Source: Tetranychus cinnabarinus (taxonomy: Eukaryota; Arthropoda; Arachnida; Trombidiformes; Tetranychidae). From it: a DNA stretch of 64,000 nt. Below are positions 13,053 through 24,371 of the stretch, in pieces. The DNA lies in the NCBI GenBank assembly GCA_022266195.1, contig WHVY01000001.1, positions 13,268,001 to 13,332,000 on the forward strand. The letters run 5' to 3'. Position 1 is the first letter of the stretch, and the number at the start of each line of letters is the position of its first letter. The notes below the pieces were generated by a model. It was not told the DNA's origin. It saw only the letters and a program-made list of their open reading frames with translations, and did not search any database. The translations under genes were made by a program, and so were the position numbers.

Positions 13053-15671
13053 ATGACAATTTGTCAAGATATCAACTGTTTTCAAACACCTTATCGGCAA
13101 GATGCTTCGCCTTATGGACGTGAGGTTACCTTTGATTGGAAGGTAATTGATTATTGTGATCAACAAAAGCTTCTTCCCTACCAATGGACCAGATCAGCTA
13201 AATGTATTCTCGTTGGTGATGTTGGTGTTGGTAAAACATCTTTACTTAAAAGATCCTCTTGTGATGAATTTACATTTGAACATAAGGATACCATTGGAGT
13301 TGATTTTGAGATACAAAAATTTTCCATTTTAGGAAATCATTTCGATCTTCAGGTGAGTCATTTGACTAATTATTCTCATTTTTCCTTCTCTTCCATTTTC
13401 CAAACAATTTCGCAGGTAGTTAAACCAGACTCCTAGAAATGTTAATATAGCAATCAACATGTTTTATTGTAAGTTGTTTTCCTTACACCTAGAGTCATAA
13501 CTCCATCGTAATTACGAGTTAGATTGCTTATGACATTTTTTATTGCTTTATAATCAAGATGTTGCTCATATCTAACATGTAATCCTGCATTTGTGTGCTT
13601 CAAATTATATGACTATGTCAACCACAATTCAGTGAACTCCGTAGAACCCATGAACGAGATCGAAGATGGTAGCTTATTGTTTAAGCATTTTCGTTTCTGC
13701 TTAAACCAATTTATTAAGAACTATCAACAACATTAATTTAGTGACATAATTTGGAAAGAAAAGGTTACAATATTCTGGATTAAGTAATGTTTCGTGTTAA
13801 CCTTCATTATTTGCATCTTAATTCTAATGGGCCTTAAATGGTTTACAGGAAAATGTTACCATTGTTCAGAATCAATTTTAGTTGACTATTTAATCAGTTA
13901 GCATGCTATTTACTTGAAAGTTTTCCCATTATTTTATAAAGGCAAGGTTAGTCAGGCAAAATTATGGCTCACAATGACGGTTAATCAAGGCTTACAGAGG
14001 TTGATTCGTCATTAAGGTCTTCTCTCATGGTTAACATTTAGCAAAACAAACGGATGGATTAATCTAAATTGGGCTTGATTGGTTAAAAACTGGAAATATT
14101 GAAAATAGATTCAACCTTATGAGTAAACATGGCAGATCTGGTAAAAAGATAAGCAAATGTGTTTTAATGCTTTTGTTGGAGAAGCTTTTTTCGCCATAAT
14201 TTTTCCTTTCTTATTTTTGTCCAACTTTTAGCTTTAAAATTTAAGTTTTTCGTTGGTTAAGCTCTTATTTTGTTCAATGTTTTCATTGGCTTCCTATTTG
14301 TTTATTTCAGCTAATTTGGAGATTTCCTGTACTTTGAGTAAATCGAAATTCAGCATTTCTTCATAGCTAACTGTGTAATCTCAATCCTATTGACTTCTCG
14401 AGAACTTAAGTCTTTTAGTCTTCTCTTTGATGGTGATCAATTTATTATCTATTTTTGTTCAATGCCTTGAACTTAAATTAGATTGGAAATTGAATTGCGG
14501 TAATATCCATCTACGTCTAATGATTGATTTTAATTTTCTAGAGGTTCTGTGCTCGTCACTATCAGTTCCTTCGATTCTGTGTTTCCAGGTGATTGTTCGA
14601 AATGATTTTTTATATCTTATAACAACAAGCTTTTTATTTCCTTGAACATTAAATAACTCCTTTTTAATTATTCTTGGTTACTCAACTTGGTGAGTTAATT
14701 CAGTTCACTCTTGTCTAATAATATTCCTATCTTCTGGTAAAGAGCTTGGTTGAAACTCGGAGAGACAGATTTCCGCATCAATGGTGATGCTAAAATTAAA
14801 AATCATTTAACTGATCATTGACTGTTTAAACGTCAAGGTAATCGCAATGATCGGACACAAGGCTGCCAATAGTCATTGTTATCATGATAATTAGTGTGTT
14901 ATAATCATCATAAATCTCATTTTGCACCATTCATTCACATTAAAATTCCCTTGTCAAGCTCCATTGTTTATTATTAAATTACATTTTGATTTTATAATTC
15001 CAGTTCAATTATGAATGATTTACTAATTTTGGTTCTTATTAATTCTGGGTCCTGTAAATTATTTAATTGCTTGGAAATTTCAACATATTAATAAATTTTA
15101 ACCTCTCCTTTGATCAGCTTGAAATTAATTTAATATTTTTTATCTTTTCTCTCAGATTTGGGACACTGCTGGCCAGGAAAGATTTCGTTCATTGGCAAGC
15201 TCATATTTTCGTGGATCAAATGTTGCTTTGATTGTTTTTGATTTAACCAATGTTAAATCGTTACTCAGTACACTTAATTGGTCCCGTGAAGTCCTTAAAT
15301 GTACAAAAAATCCAATCATTTTTCTCGTTGGATCCAAGAGTGATGCTGTTTCTCCAGCTGCCCGAGAATTCAATGAAACCGAGGCAATGAAAATAGCTGA
15401 AAGACTGAAAGCTGAATATTGGTCAGTCTCAGCTCGAACAGGTGAAAATGTTATCGCATTGTTTCACCGAATCTCCTGTTTAACCTTTCAAAAAATTATT
15501 CGAGAGCGAATTGAAGAAATGGAAGCCATCAAAAGTTCACCTCACCTTACTGTGCCTGTCAAATCTCTTCCATTGAGACCCACAACGAGTATAATCACTT
15601 TGAATAAGAAAAAGAAAGTATCAACAATAAAGAATTGTCTAAACTTCAGAAGATTTTATAAACCAAAGTGA
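13053..15671 (+). CDS. Rab34/Rab36-like small GTPase (two exons)
   Basis: Small GTPase of membrane traffic. Exons 13053-13352 and 15156-15671, joined in frame (LQ|IWDTAGQE) across a 1.8-kb GT-AG intron; 271 aa. An N-terminal extension of about 48 residues precedes the G domain, as in Rab34/36. P-loop GDVGVGKTS is at 55-63, the switch I region has TIGVDFEI, switch II is WDTAGQE, the NKxD box is replaced by GSKSD (Rab34 has GTKKD) and the G5 box is SAR. YWSVSARTGENV closely matches Rab34. The C-terminus is lysine/arginine-rich and ends KPK with no CC, CxC or CaaX motif; the only nearby cysteine is about 11 residues from the end, so membrane attachment by normal Rab prenylation is not predicted. 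An AATAAA lies at 16181. The intron contains no supported gene. Confidence 0.9.
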
Positions 15672-16721
15672 CAATCGCAAAGATACAACGAGTCTATCTG
15701 GAGGAACACAAAAGACTCTGATTTGAAACTAGCCTTTGATTTGGTTTACAGTTTGGTAATGAAATCAAGGATAAACCAGGATTTTGCAGTTATTTCACTT
15801 CGAATCAAGTGTTGAGTTGGATTAGCTGATTCACTTTTATTTTTGAGCGTTTCCGATGGGAACCCATGACTGTAATATATTTCATTGCAATCGATACAAT
15901 ACAAACCAAAGTTAAATCATACCGACCCAATTTTAGTAATCATCCTCGAAATTGATATCTTTTCTCTGTAATTTGTTGAATATCACTCATGAATATTTTG
16001 TGATGCATCTTTAAATTTTTTTATTCTTTGCTCAAAGCTGGCCCAATTAATTAGTTCAATCAGATATGAATAATCCTTCAAGATTATTGATGCCCTTTAC
16101 ATTGGCACTAATTACACCAAAAATGGGAATATTTTGTTGATCTGTTAAATCAGATTGGCTTGAATGTAAATATTGTATTAAATAAACAATTTTTTATCTA
16201 ATTAAGTACATTATATTTCCCTTTATTATTGATATTGTGGAGTCATTTGTAAATCGTTCCCATTATTTTCTAACTTTCTCTTGTTCTGTGAAAAAATGTG
16301 ATCCTGTCTCTTTGGAAATGGAGTTTGAGAATGATTAAGCATAACCAAATATAATCTACCAATGATGAATTAATAATAAATAATAACTAAAATGATTAAT
16401 GCCTCTTGTCCAAGGTCTATAATCGTTATCAATAAAACTCATTCATGTTCTGGAAGAACCATGACCTGAACAATTTTTTTTATTTGGTTTGACTTAATTT
16501 TCTTGAGATGGATAGATCAGGATTATTGCTACTAATGGCTATAAATCATTAAGCTTAACACAGTTTAAGCAATTTCAATGTATACAGTAAAACAGTTTAC
16601 GAGCGGTCCTGCCGCCTAGCAATATTGTCTGTGCAACTCTTTGAAATTATAACATAACTGCATTGTAAAAGCGGGGAAAATCTTAAATCCCAAAGATAGC
16701 GTCGCTAAATTTCATACAACC
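15672..16721. other. 3' UTR of the Rab-like gene and intergenic DNA
   Basis: Contains a plausible poly(A) signal AATAAA at 16181-16186 for the Rab-like gene. Beyond that I see only AT-rich sequence without a supported gene. Confidence 0.4.
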
Positions 16722-16830
16722 TTGTGGTTAGCCGAGTGATTAGCGTAGCGGTAAGACTGCTACCCTTCATATGTTGTGTTTTGCATCTTGGGGTTAGCGT
16801 TTAGATCCCGCCAAGTCAACAGTTGTCTTC
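16722..16830 (+). mobile_element. tRNA-derived SINE-like sequence
   Basis: An A-box-like element TAGCGTAGCGG (16741-16751) fits the Pol III consensus TRGCNNAGYNGG. A B-box-like element near 16799 (GTTTAGATCCC) is a degenerate GGTTCGANNCC. The surrounding GC-richer block ends in cccgcc, as a tRNA 3' half would. It does not fold into a perfect cloverleaf by eye, so a degenerate SINE head fits better than a functional tRNA. Confidence 0.5.
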
Positions 16831-17282
16831 AAAAATTTTGTTGCGTTTTCTAATTTTCTTTTGTTTTTCATTGAAAAACGCATCAAAAAAGGTTAGTCGG
16901 TACTGAAAAAACATTTTGCTTTGCTTTTTTCGAAAAAATTGTTATTAAAAAGTTTTCCTATTCATGAAAAAAGGTCGAAATTATGCCATCTTAAAGTGCC
17001 CTCAGAATGGAAAACTGAAACAAATGAAAAATGAATGAGCAAATAAGCTAAAAAATGGATTTAGACTTGTAAAGTTACACCATTGACTTGATCAAATTCT
17101 TCAATATTTTATTTTACCTATTTTCAGACACTCTCTTCAAGTTAACAAACCAGTCTCCAGTTTTTTATGTGCTTCAATTTTGGTTGTTTTGGCCCTTCAT
17201 CATCAACTGTTTGTAATGAATATGCAGATTTATGTCATTAATAACTGAATACTTATACTTTTAATTTGTATTGTATTTACCT

Positions 17283-18180
17283 TTAGTAGTATAAAAAAGC
17301 ATTTCTGGCTCAATGGCGAAACCGGTTAGCGCGACAACTTGAAATTAAATGAAAAATGATTTCAATTAAAATTCATTTATTGACTTGAATCCAAGTATCC
17401 ATATCTTTCACCGTTGTTTCCAAACTTGCAAAATGTGATCCATTGGTTGATGGCGATTGTTGTTGATAATAACACAAAAATTTATCAACATATGATTCAA
17501 GTGTTTGTGGTAGCTCCAATTTGGGCTGCCCGACGTTGGAATGATCCATTGGAGAGAAACAAATTGTTTCGTCTCCAAAGATGTCTTCTATTGTAGATGA
17601 AACTTGAAGCTTAATGATAACCAATACTGTAGAGGCACGACTTCGATGACTTTGTTTGAAGATTTAAAACACTGAACTGATGAAACTAATTTCAATCATT
17701 TTATATTGATTCTTAACGGTAGACTTAGATGTATCTTCATTATAATTAAAGCATAGTGAACCAGCAGAATGATTTGGCCTCAAACTTATTATTTGCCTAA
17801 GATTCAAGTTAGGATATTACTCTGTGATCGTAAACGTTAAAGGATAAGTAGCTGACCTAGAGTATTTATTTAGATGAACTAGATAAGACTTGAACAAGAT
17901 CAAGGATAAATCATCATAAATGATCAGACAAAGAGAAGATTTAGCCTACTAATCAGCTACGATTTTTCATATATAAATGACAAAGATTCTCAATTCAATG
18001 CATTCAAACAGTCTTCCTCAAATCAAAGATTCAACAAGTATATTGATAAAGTTTCAACGTAATAGTTTGCTTCCTTTAATTCAAGTTTAAATCTTAAATT
18101 GTTATCATACATTTATCTTGAAGTTTTTACTCATCAGCACAGTAGAGAAAGTTAACTTGCACTTGCAATCATTACCCACC
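17283..18180 (-). mobile_element. Left, inverted copy of an unknown repeated element
   Basis: Read on the minus strand, this segment matches the plus-strand sequence at about 19110-20165: a shared TATA-like block (tttttcatatataaatg at 17971), a shared coding stretch, and a shared tail (tagtataaaaaagc...ttctggctcaa). The two copies point away from each other and flank the mariner remnant. The tail at 17312-17340 resembles a tRNA 5' half (TGGCGAAACCGG fits a Pol III A box). Divergence is substantial, so these are older copies than the tandem duplication to the right. Confidence 0.55.
17373..17624 (-). CDS. Hypothetical protein of the unknown repeated element
   Basis: 83-codon ORF, not recognised. 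Its protein matches conceptual translation of 19701-20070 on the plus strand: LQVSSTIEDIFGD here against LQVSLTIE-stop-IFGD there, FSPM in both, LESYVDKF against LQEYVQNF, and DTWIQV against DTWVQV. Similarity at protein level in two inverted copies suggests a real coding ancestor, probably a transposable-element or lineage-specific gene. The right-hand copy has an in-frame TAG where this one has GAC, so only this copy might be intact. The true start could lie further upstream. Confidence 0.4.
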   Translation of the reverse strand: MVIIKLQVSSTIEDIFGDETICFSPMDHSNVGQPKLELPQTLESYVDKFLCYYQQQSPSTNGSHFASLETTVKDMDTWIQVNK

Positions 18181-18506
18181 TCGCTCCAATACTAAACCGA
18201 TTTGGCAAATTATCACAAACCCTAAAGGTAAGTATATTTGTCTTTCCTTGAATATGTTTACCGTAAAGATTTCAGCTATAATTGATTTTTTAGTTGATAA
18301 ATTTGTAGTTTACTCAAATGTCTGCAAGTAATTTGAAGCAATTCTTTATGTAATTCCACTTAAATTGGAGTATTGAGTGTGATGCAGAGATGTATGATTG
18401 CGCATCTTTGAAAAATCGAACCATTACAATAGTTAGACATGAAATGAATTGGTAACTTTGATGCATTGCAACTCTGAACTTGAATCGATCTCCATTACAT
18501 CGAATA

Positions 18507-18942
18507 ATGGCATTGGATTTTCATGGAATTGCTTTCTACAAGCAGTAGCCTGAAAAAACGACCGTAGACGCTAATGGCTATAAACAATTTCTAAACGAGA
18601 ATATTCTAATTAGGTTGGGCGTGAAAAATTTTGGACGCCCAACTGTACTACACGATAATGCAAGACCGCATAAAGCTTGCATAGTTACCGAGTTTGCGAG
18701 AAAAAGAAATTGACCTTTGGTACCAGCCCCCATATTCACCAGATATAAGTCCCCTAGATTTTAACTGTTTTGTCAAATTAAAGCGCAAACTAATAGGAAT
18801 ACATCACCGAAATTGGGATGAATTTGAACATGCTTTAAAAACAGCAGTTGAGGAACTCAATAATTCGGCAGCCTGTAAGGGCGTACAAGAGCTACCCGAC
18901 CGCTGGCAACGTGTAATAGATTCTGAGGGTCAATACATATAA
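18507..18942 (+). pseudogene. Mariner-family transposase remnant
   Basis: C-terminal half of a DD34D transposase. Visible blocks: LDFHGIAFY (first catalytic Asp), HDNARPHKA (second Asp), PYSPDISPLDFNCF (third Asp, about 34 residues after the second) and the terminal RWQRVIDSEGQYI. The gene is broken: an in-frame TAG follows FYKQ near 18550, and a frameshift lies in the agaaaaagaaatt run near 18700, so the last 82 codons are in another frame. Terminal inverted repeats were not recognised. The remnant sits between the two inverted copies of the unknown element. Confidence 0.82.
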
Positions 18943-19109
18943 TGTATGAATTTGCATAAGTATATGATTTGTACTTAACAAAATATCGAAAAAATAAAAT
19001 GGTCAAGTTTGACGTGATCAACCTAATAAAAATAATTGTAGTTTATTTAAATTCTTTCTAATTTATAATCATTCGTATTTGCACAATCTTTGAATTTATT
19101 GAAAAATGC

Positions 19110-19420
19110 ATGTAATCAGGACAATTTTTTGTTGACTTTTACTACTGTATGGATGGTAGTAAAATTGATGATCAATAGATAAAAACTTTAAAGATTGATA
19201 CTTAAACAAGGAAGAAAACTATTAAGGTGAAACTTTATCAATATTTTACTTGTTGATTTGCTGAAGACCTGAATTGACTGGAGAATTTCGGGCATTTATA
19301 TATGAAAAATCATGGTTAATTAGTAGGTTATTTCTTCTCTTTGTTTGAACAATTATGATGATTTATCCTTGATCTTCCTTATTCAAAGTCTTATCTAGTT
19401 ATTCTTAATGAATTCACTTT
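19110..19420. repeat. Right arm of inverted repeat flanking the mariner remnant
   Basis: The reverse complement of this segment aligns with 17865-18180, including aactagataagact, atcaaggataaatcatcat, tttttcatatataaatg and gataaagtttca. It is the upstream region of the right-hand unknown element copy. The left boundary of the 5.5-kb tandem duplication (19239) falls inside it. Confidence 0.65.
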
Positions 19421-19700
19421 TCCTTAATTGAATTTAAGGTCACCTACGCATCATTGAAGGCTAAAGATTTAACACAGTAACTGAATTGTTGATCAAATCA
19501 ATGAATATGATCAACTGATTTCCGATTTCTGAGGGCAAATTATTATTTATCTATGAATCAATGTATTTATTATAGTGAAGATGAAATGCGGTTTGATCTG
19601 AAATGGTATAAAAGTTCGGTGGAATTGAGCTTAAATCATCAGTTACATTCATCTCATAATCATCTTAAGTTCATTATATTGTGCTCCATTAGTCGACAGA

Positions 19701-20165
19701 ATGTTGCAAGTTTCATTAACCATCGAATAGATTTTTGGTGATGGAAAAATTACTTTTTCCCCTATGGAAAGTGAACCAATGTGGGAATCGCTGTCGACTT
19801 TGCAAGAATATGTACAAAATTTCATTGTGGAGAACGCCCAATCAACGGAAATTTTGAATTTAAGCGGTTCTGTGGCTTCTTTGCAAAACCAGATTGATCA
19901 ACAAAATGCTGCTCCTAAGGTAATGGAAAATATGTTAGCGATAGCTAACTTTTTAATTATACAGTTGAATGAAGAATTAAATTAACTGAAAAATATTATA
20001 CATAATCAATCTCTAATCTTTAACAAAGTTGTCGTTGATTCTCAAGGTGACACTTGGGTTCAAGTTGGAAAATTAATTTTGAATTCAATAAAGTTTTACT
20101 TTCATGCAAACTTGTTATTATAACCGTTTTCGCGTTGAGCCAGAAATGGCTTTTTTATACTACTA
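19701..20165 (+). pseudogene. Degenerate copy of the unknown element's gene (unit 1)
   Basis: Homologous to the minus-strand ORF at 17373-17624 (see that entry) but interrupted by an in-frame TAG after LTIE and by TAA near 19983. A 73-codon open stretch (19764-19985) has a coiled-coil-like heptad pattern (LSTLQEYVQNF, VASLQNQIDQQN). The segment ends with the shared TATA/tRNA-like tail seen at 17283-17335. Function unknown. Confidence 0.5.
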
Positions 20166-21527
20166 CCTTATGTTTTTTGTCGCATCAATTTAACAATAAA
20201 CCACAATTTGCAAAGAACAATGGTCAAAATTATTTATCAATAATTCATAAAATTGTCTGCAAAATTTTTTTATTTATTTTTAAAGTCTTATCAGATGCAA
20301 ATCAGTCAGTATTCAAATCATAAAGTCCCTGAAAAGTAGAGGCATCACTTATATTTTGACTTTTGATTTCCAATTCTCCATTGAATGATTATGTTGCTGG
20401 AGTAGATGGTCGTCGTGAAATCCGATATCTTCATCCATTGGGACTTGAAAACCTAAAAAAAATGTCGATAGCAAATAGTATATTAGGTGAGCGGCTTTTG
20501 CTTTATACTTACAACACTAAAAAAATCATTCTTTCACCCATGAAGGTAAATTTATACTGTTTTAGAAAGCTAAATCTGAGACTTTTTTCAACAATCTTGT
20601 ATCTAGATGTTTCTTAGGGCTTTGGTAATTCAGATAAACAAGAAAAACGAAGCTTCTTGACATACTAGAAACGCTTGATGAAGAGGCATTTGAATAAAGA
20701 AGATTACATTTAGAAGAAGCGAATTCTGATTCCACATACATTTGATTTTAAGAGGTTAACACAAACACAAACACAGAAACGTAAAAACAAATTCATTATT
20801 CTTAAAAAACCTGAATGAGTTTGGTGGATGGGTTCGCTCGCTTTTTTGCAAGTTTGGAAGCTTGATGATTGAGAGCAATAATCCAAATTCAAAGAAATTG
20901 AATTGGTTCATCTACGCTTTCATCAACACTGGCTGCACGAACAATTGACTGTATATGGGCAGCACCAGTGCCGATAAAATTGGTTTTCATGGTAAAAATG
21001 TTTTTTATGTTTAAAGATGATAATTAATAATTAAAATAACAATAACAATAATAATGTTGATGAAGATGAACAATTTTAGACAAATTGTGTATTTTTATTA
21101 CTACTCTATATTTTTGGGTTTATGTTGGAGTATAATGAAAGTAGTATGTTGGTGTATATTGGGAAATTTTGAAAATGTTGACGTATTCTGAACTATGTTG
21201 AGGGATATGTTGGGGTATGTTGGAGTAGTAAGTCTTTCAGCCTATATATCACATGACTTTTTAGGGGGAGGGAGAGGGGAAGAGGATAAGAAAGAATCAT
21301 CTTCGCCTTCTGCATCTTTGCCTGCTTCATCATCATCATCATTCTTTTTATTTCATTTCCTTTTTTTCATCTTAATCTTTCTTCGTCTTTTTCACCTTTA
21401 CCTACATCTTCTTCTTCTTTCTCTTTCATTCTCTTTAACTTCTTCGTCTTCATCATATTGTTTGAAACTTAATTGTAAAAGTCGTAAAACTTTTTGTCAA
21501 AAGCTATTATTTTAGAAATAACGAGCA

Positions 21528-21572
21528 GATATACAGTCTAAAAGAGGCTCCTCCTCATTCAGACTGTATATC
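21528..21572. repeat. Hairpin: perfect 12-bp inverted repeat (unit 1)
   Basis: GATATACAGTCT and AGACTGTATATC are exact reverse complements separated by about 21 nt; an outer pair GAAATAAC/GTTATTTC also flanks it. The same structure recurs in unit 2 at about 27041-27085. No gene assignment. Confidence 0.8.
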
Positions 21573-21620
21573 ATACTTACTACATGTTGGGTTATTTCGA
21601 AGTATCTTGAACTATAATGG

Positions 21621-21686
21621 GGTATGTTGGGGGATATGTTGGGGGATATGTTGGGGGATATGTTGGGGGATATGTTGGGGTACATG
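21621..21686. repeat. 12-bp minisatellite (tatgttggggga), four full units
   Basis: Four full tatgttggggga units plus a partial one. The matching array in unit 2 has one more unit, which explains the +12 bp offset between the duplicates after this point. Confidence 0.9.
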
Positions 21687-21889
21687 TAGATACACCCTAT
21701 AGATAGGGGTAGCCTATAGATACTCTATGAATTTCGGATAATTACGTCTAATTTCACGTGCATCATCCGCAGAAAAAAATCTGTCAGTATAACTAGAGAA
21801 AATTAGTAAACAAAATAATAGAAGAAAATAAATCAAAACTGCCCAAGCATCTTAAGTTTAATAAAGGAATTATTACGAATACGCGAATA

Positions 21890-22985
21890 AAGGTTTGTCA
21901 TAAACTTAATGTGTGTTTGCATGTAGGTTGTCGGTGCACAGGTTTGTTGAAAACTACGAGATAAATGAAAGGTAGTTGTGAACTACCAGCCAATGTGTAA
22001 GTATGGCTGAATAACCCGATAATTCGCATTTTATCCATGGTGATTGTAAGTGCCTGAAAGATGCAACTCAAAATTTGCATAGTATAAGTGATACTGAAAA
22101 CCTGATTTCACTGCTTATACTGAGATGGTTCGAGGCTAGTTAAAGGACTCTGCGCCCAATGTTTCTATCGTAATGTCAGAAAAGCATAATGGGTCCGCAA
22201 TAACATGTTATGATAATGGAAGTTTTCAATTCGTGGGTAAAGCTTGTACAGAGCGCGACAATTTAGCTTGTTTGAAAGCCAAATGGAATACTTTGAAGTT
22301 GTGTATGTTTTGTGTCTATTCTTCATCGGAAAATACTATAGTATAAGGTTTCTGCTTGCAAAAGGCTCTCCAATCCATCTGTGCGTTTTTCAATAGTTTG
22401 CCTGAAAACGTGCTGAAGCTGTTTTTTGGCGATTTCAACGCTTATCACCCCAGTTGGTCAGATGAAGAGTGCAAAAATTCTTATAAGTGACAGAAAGGGG
22501 AACAATTATTATTGTTTCTAAATAGGTCAGAGATGCGGGTATTGGGTCCAAAAAACAAACTATGTCGTAGGCGGGAAGCGGACCGTTTGTGATTTAGTGT
22601 TTGGCTGTGAAGCCCTGTATCGCGGATTTACTTCTCGTGAAATATTAGCAATAAGGGTTCGGACCACATAATGATGAGGGCAAAAATTGACCATGCAACA
22701 GTTTTAAAGTATTCATCTGTTAATACTTCGTATTATGGTCATAACCTGTCACGCTTTCGTTATGTGTTCAAGTGTTGGTTTGTGATGGATTGTGAAAAGA
22801 CAGACACGGCTAGTGAAGGAAGTGACCCTGAGCGACACAACGCGAGACATAGTCACGATGAACAAGAAGACGTACTCGGTGTATCGTCCTGTGTACGGTA
22901 CCCTGACTCAGCTTATTGGAAAGCAACGTGCGAAGATGGAAAAAGAAAATTTGCATACTTTGCAAACTTACAATTTTGAATGATT
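21890..22985 (+). pseudogene. LINE (non-LTR retrotransposon) ORF2 remnant, unit 1
   Basis: Decayed endonuclease (APE-type) domain. FFGDFNAYHPSW matches the GDFNAHHxxW signature, QLLLFLNRSEMRVL follows as in jockey/I-like endonucleases, and a GSDHIMM stretch corresponds to the catalytic SDH motif. Several in-frame stops and frameshifts interrupt it (TGA after NSYK, TAG/TGA around 22580-22610). Overlapping ORFs at 22671-22983 probably represent the frame-broken linker before the reverse transcriptase, which is absent. An identical copy is in unit 2. Confidence 0.7.
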
Positions 22986-23521
22986 AAATGAATTAATAAA
23001 TTAATCCAAGTAAATCCATTTTAATTATCTCAAAAATGCCACCTACAGTGATCGAACACAACGGACTAAGGGTTAGTCGTAATTTAATTAGCAATAATTA
23101 ACTATTACTGACGGTAGATAGGAGCAGAATATCAATTCGTGCTTCAAATTGCCGAGAAATCCCTCATTTAATCAGTGATTCAGTGGTTTACGATATTGAA
23201 AAAAATATTTATTGAAGAGCACACTATTATTGCAAGGTATATCGAATATATTGCAATATTAAAATGGAGTCAATATTTAGCAAAATTATCTAATATCGAC
23301 AAAATATCGCTACTTTTACAAAGTTTTCATAGTAACAAGTTGAGATTCATGGTTAGCTTGATTTATTGAATGAAATTTCTAGCAAGTTGATACAAAGAAG
23401 TTAAAGATCTAAAAATGAACAGAAAAAAACAACACTTTCATCTCACTTCCTAGAAGTTTGAATTTGGCCATTAATTAACATTTAATAGCAAAAGTTTAGC
23501 TAATTTGAATATTCGATATAT
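22986..23521. other. Target DNA left of element A (unit 1)
   Basis: AT-rich with repeated atatcg/cgatat words. It ends in cgatatat, the left side of element A's ATAT target-site duplication. No gene supported. Confidence 0.5.
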
Positions 23522-23649
23522 TGTAAGGATTGAGAAATTTTACTATTTCCAAGAATTGGTACCTCTAAATTTGAATATAAAATAAAGTTTGATCATAAAA
23601 TAGTTCCCAGAAATCGGGATTAAAAGTTTACCAAGAATAAAAATAAGAT
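23522..23649 (+). repeat. Truncated 5' LTR of element A (unit 1)
   Basis: Matches 39320-39447, with about one difference (aaagttt/aaaattt), then leaves the LTR after aagatgc and continues as integrase coding sequence. This marks the internal deletion of element A. Confidence 0.9.
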
Positions 23650-24029
23650 GCCAATTTCAACCTTAGCAACTATGATATCCATGTATGTCAACTCTAGCCA
23701 TTTAGACTGGGATAATTGTCTCCCTTACGTTTGCTTTGCTTATAATACTTCACTTCAGTCCTCGACTCGATTTTCTCCTTTTTTCCTCTTACACGGGTAT
23801 GAAGCGACTTTACCTAGTGCAGTTAATGATGCTATCACTCTTGGTTGTGATAACGCTATCGAATATGCTGAATTAGTAAGCACTTTGTTAGAAGTTAAAA
23901 GAAAAATCGCTCAAACCAATATTGAAGATAGTCAGACCGCGAAAAAAGCTCGATATGACTCAAGGCATCGACCAGTTATTTACGAACCCGGTGACAGAGT
24001 CTTAGTTTACACTCCTCGATGGAAAGTAG
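23648..24029 (+). pseudogene. Element A integrase C-terminal part (unit 1)
   Basis: About 127 codons resembling the end of a gypsy integrase core and linker: WDNCLPYVCFAYNTS, RFSPFFLLHGYEATLP, and GDRVLVYTPRWK before the GPY/F region. The ATG lies in the LTR fragment, so it is not the native start. Coding sequence stops at the GTAG target duplication where element B's LTR begins. Confidence 0.85.
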
Positions 24030-24322
24030 TGATCAAAAGAAGTGAAATGGTTCCATAAATAAGTTGTTTATTAAATTTACCAAATACTTTTTCTGATATT
24101 GATTACAGTAAACCATTCATTTATATACCCTTTAAAAAGGGAGCAAGATTAGTTAAAAAAATTAAAACACCTTTTCCTTTGCGTCAATTCCATTGACGCA
24201 AATAATCAATCAAAAAGTCAACATATAATAATGTATCAATCAAAAAAAAGTAAAACAATGTAATTATTGTGCGTCATTAATTTATAACATAATTTGATTA
24301 GCAGATGCTATTGTTTTTTACA
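24030..24322 (-). repeat. LTR of element B, copy in unit 1
   Basis: 293 bp, identical to 37613-37905 as far as I can see. On the minus strand it runs from TGTAAAAAAC to TTTTGATCA. This copy is followed only by the tail of env because the duplicated unit ends at 24751. Confidence 0.92.
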
Positions 24323-24371
24323 TCCCTCGGTCCAGCTTCAAAAGGTCCCTCTTTTGATCAATTTTCATGGA

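Larger units (their letters stand above)
20166..21880. other. Non-genic, low-complexity part of unit 1
   Basis: Short unrelated ORFs only. 21195-21515 is a Ser/Phe-coding low-complexity tract (tcatcatcatc, cttcttcttctttc) and not a credible gene. A 33-codon minus-strand ORF starting near 20980 (MKTNFIGTGAAH) is open but unrecognised. Repeated tatgttgg(g)ggta motifs run through 21110-21240. Confidence 0.4.

Noticed and set aside
17312..17340. Possible functional tRNA gene
   Set aside because: Only a tRNA 5'-half-like block; no matching T arm or acceptor 3' strand follows.
21195..21515. 106-aa Ser/Phe-rich ORF (and its duplicate at 26708)
   Set aside because: Translation of low-complexity pyrimidine repeats in a transposon-rich unit.
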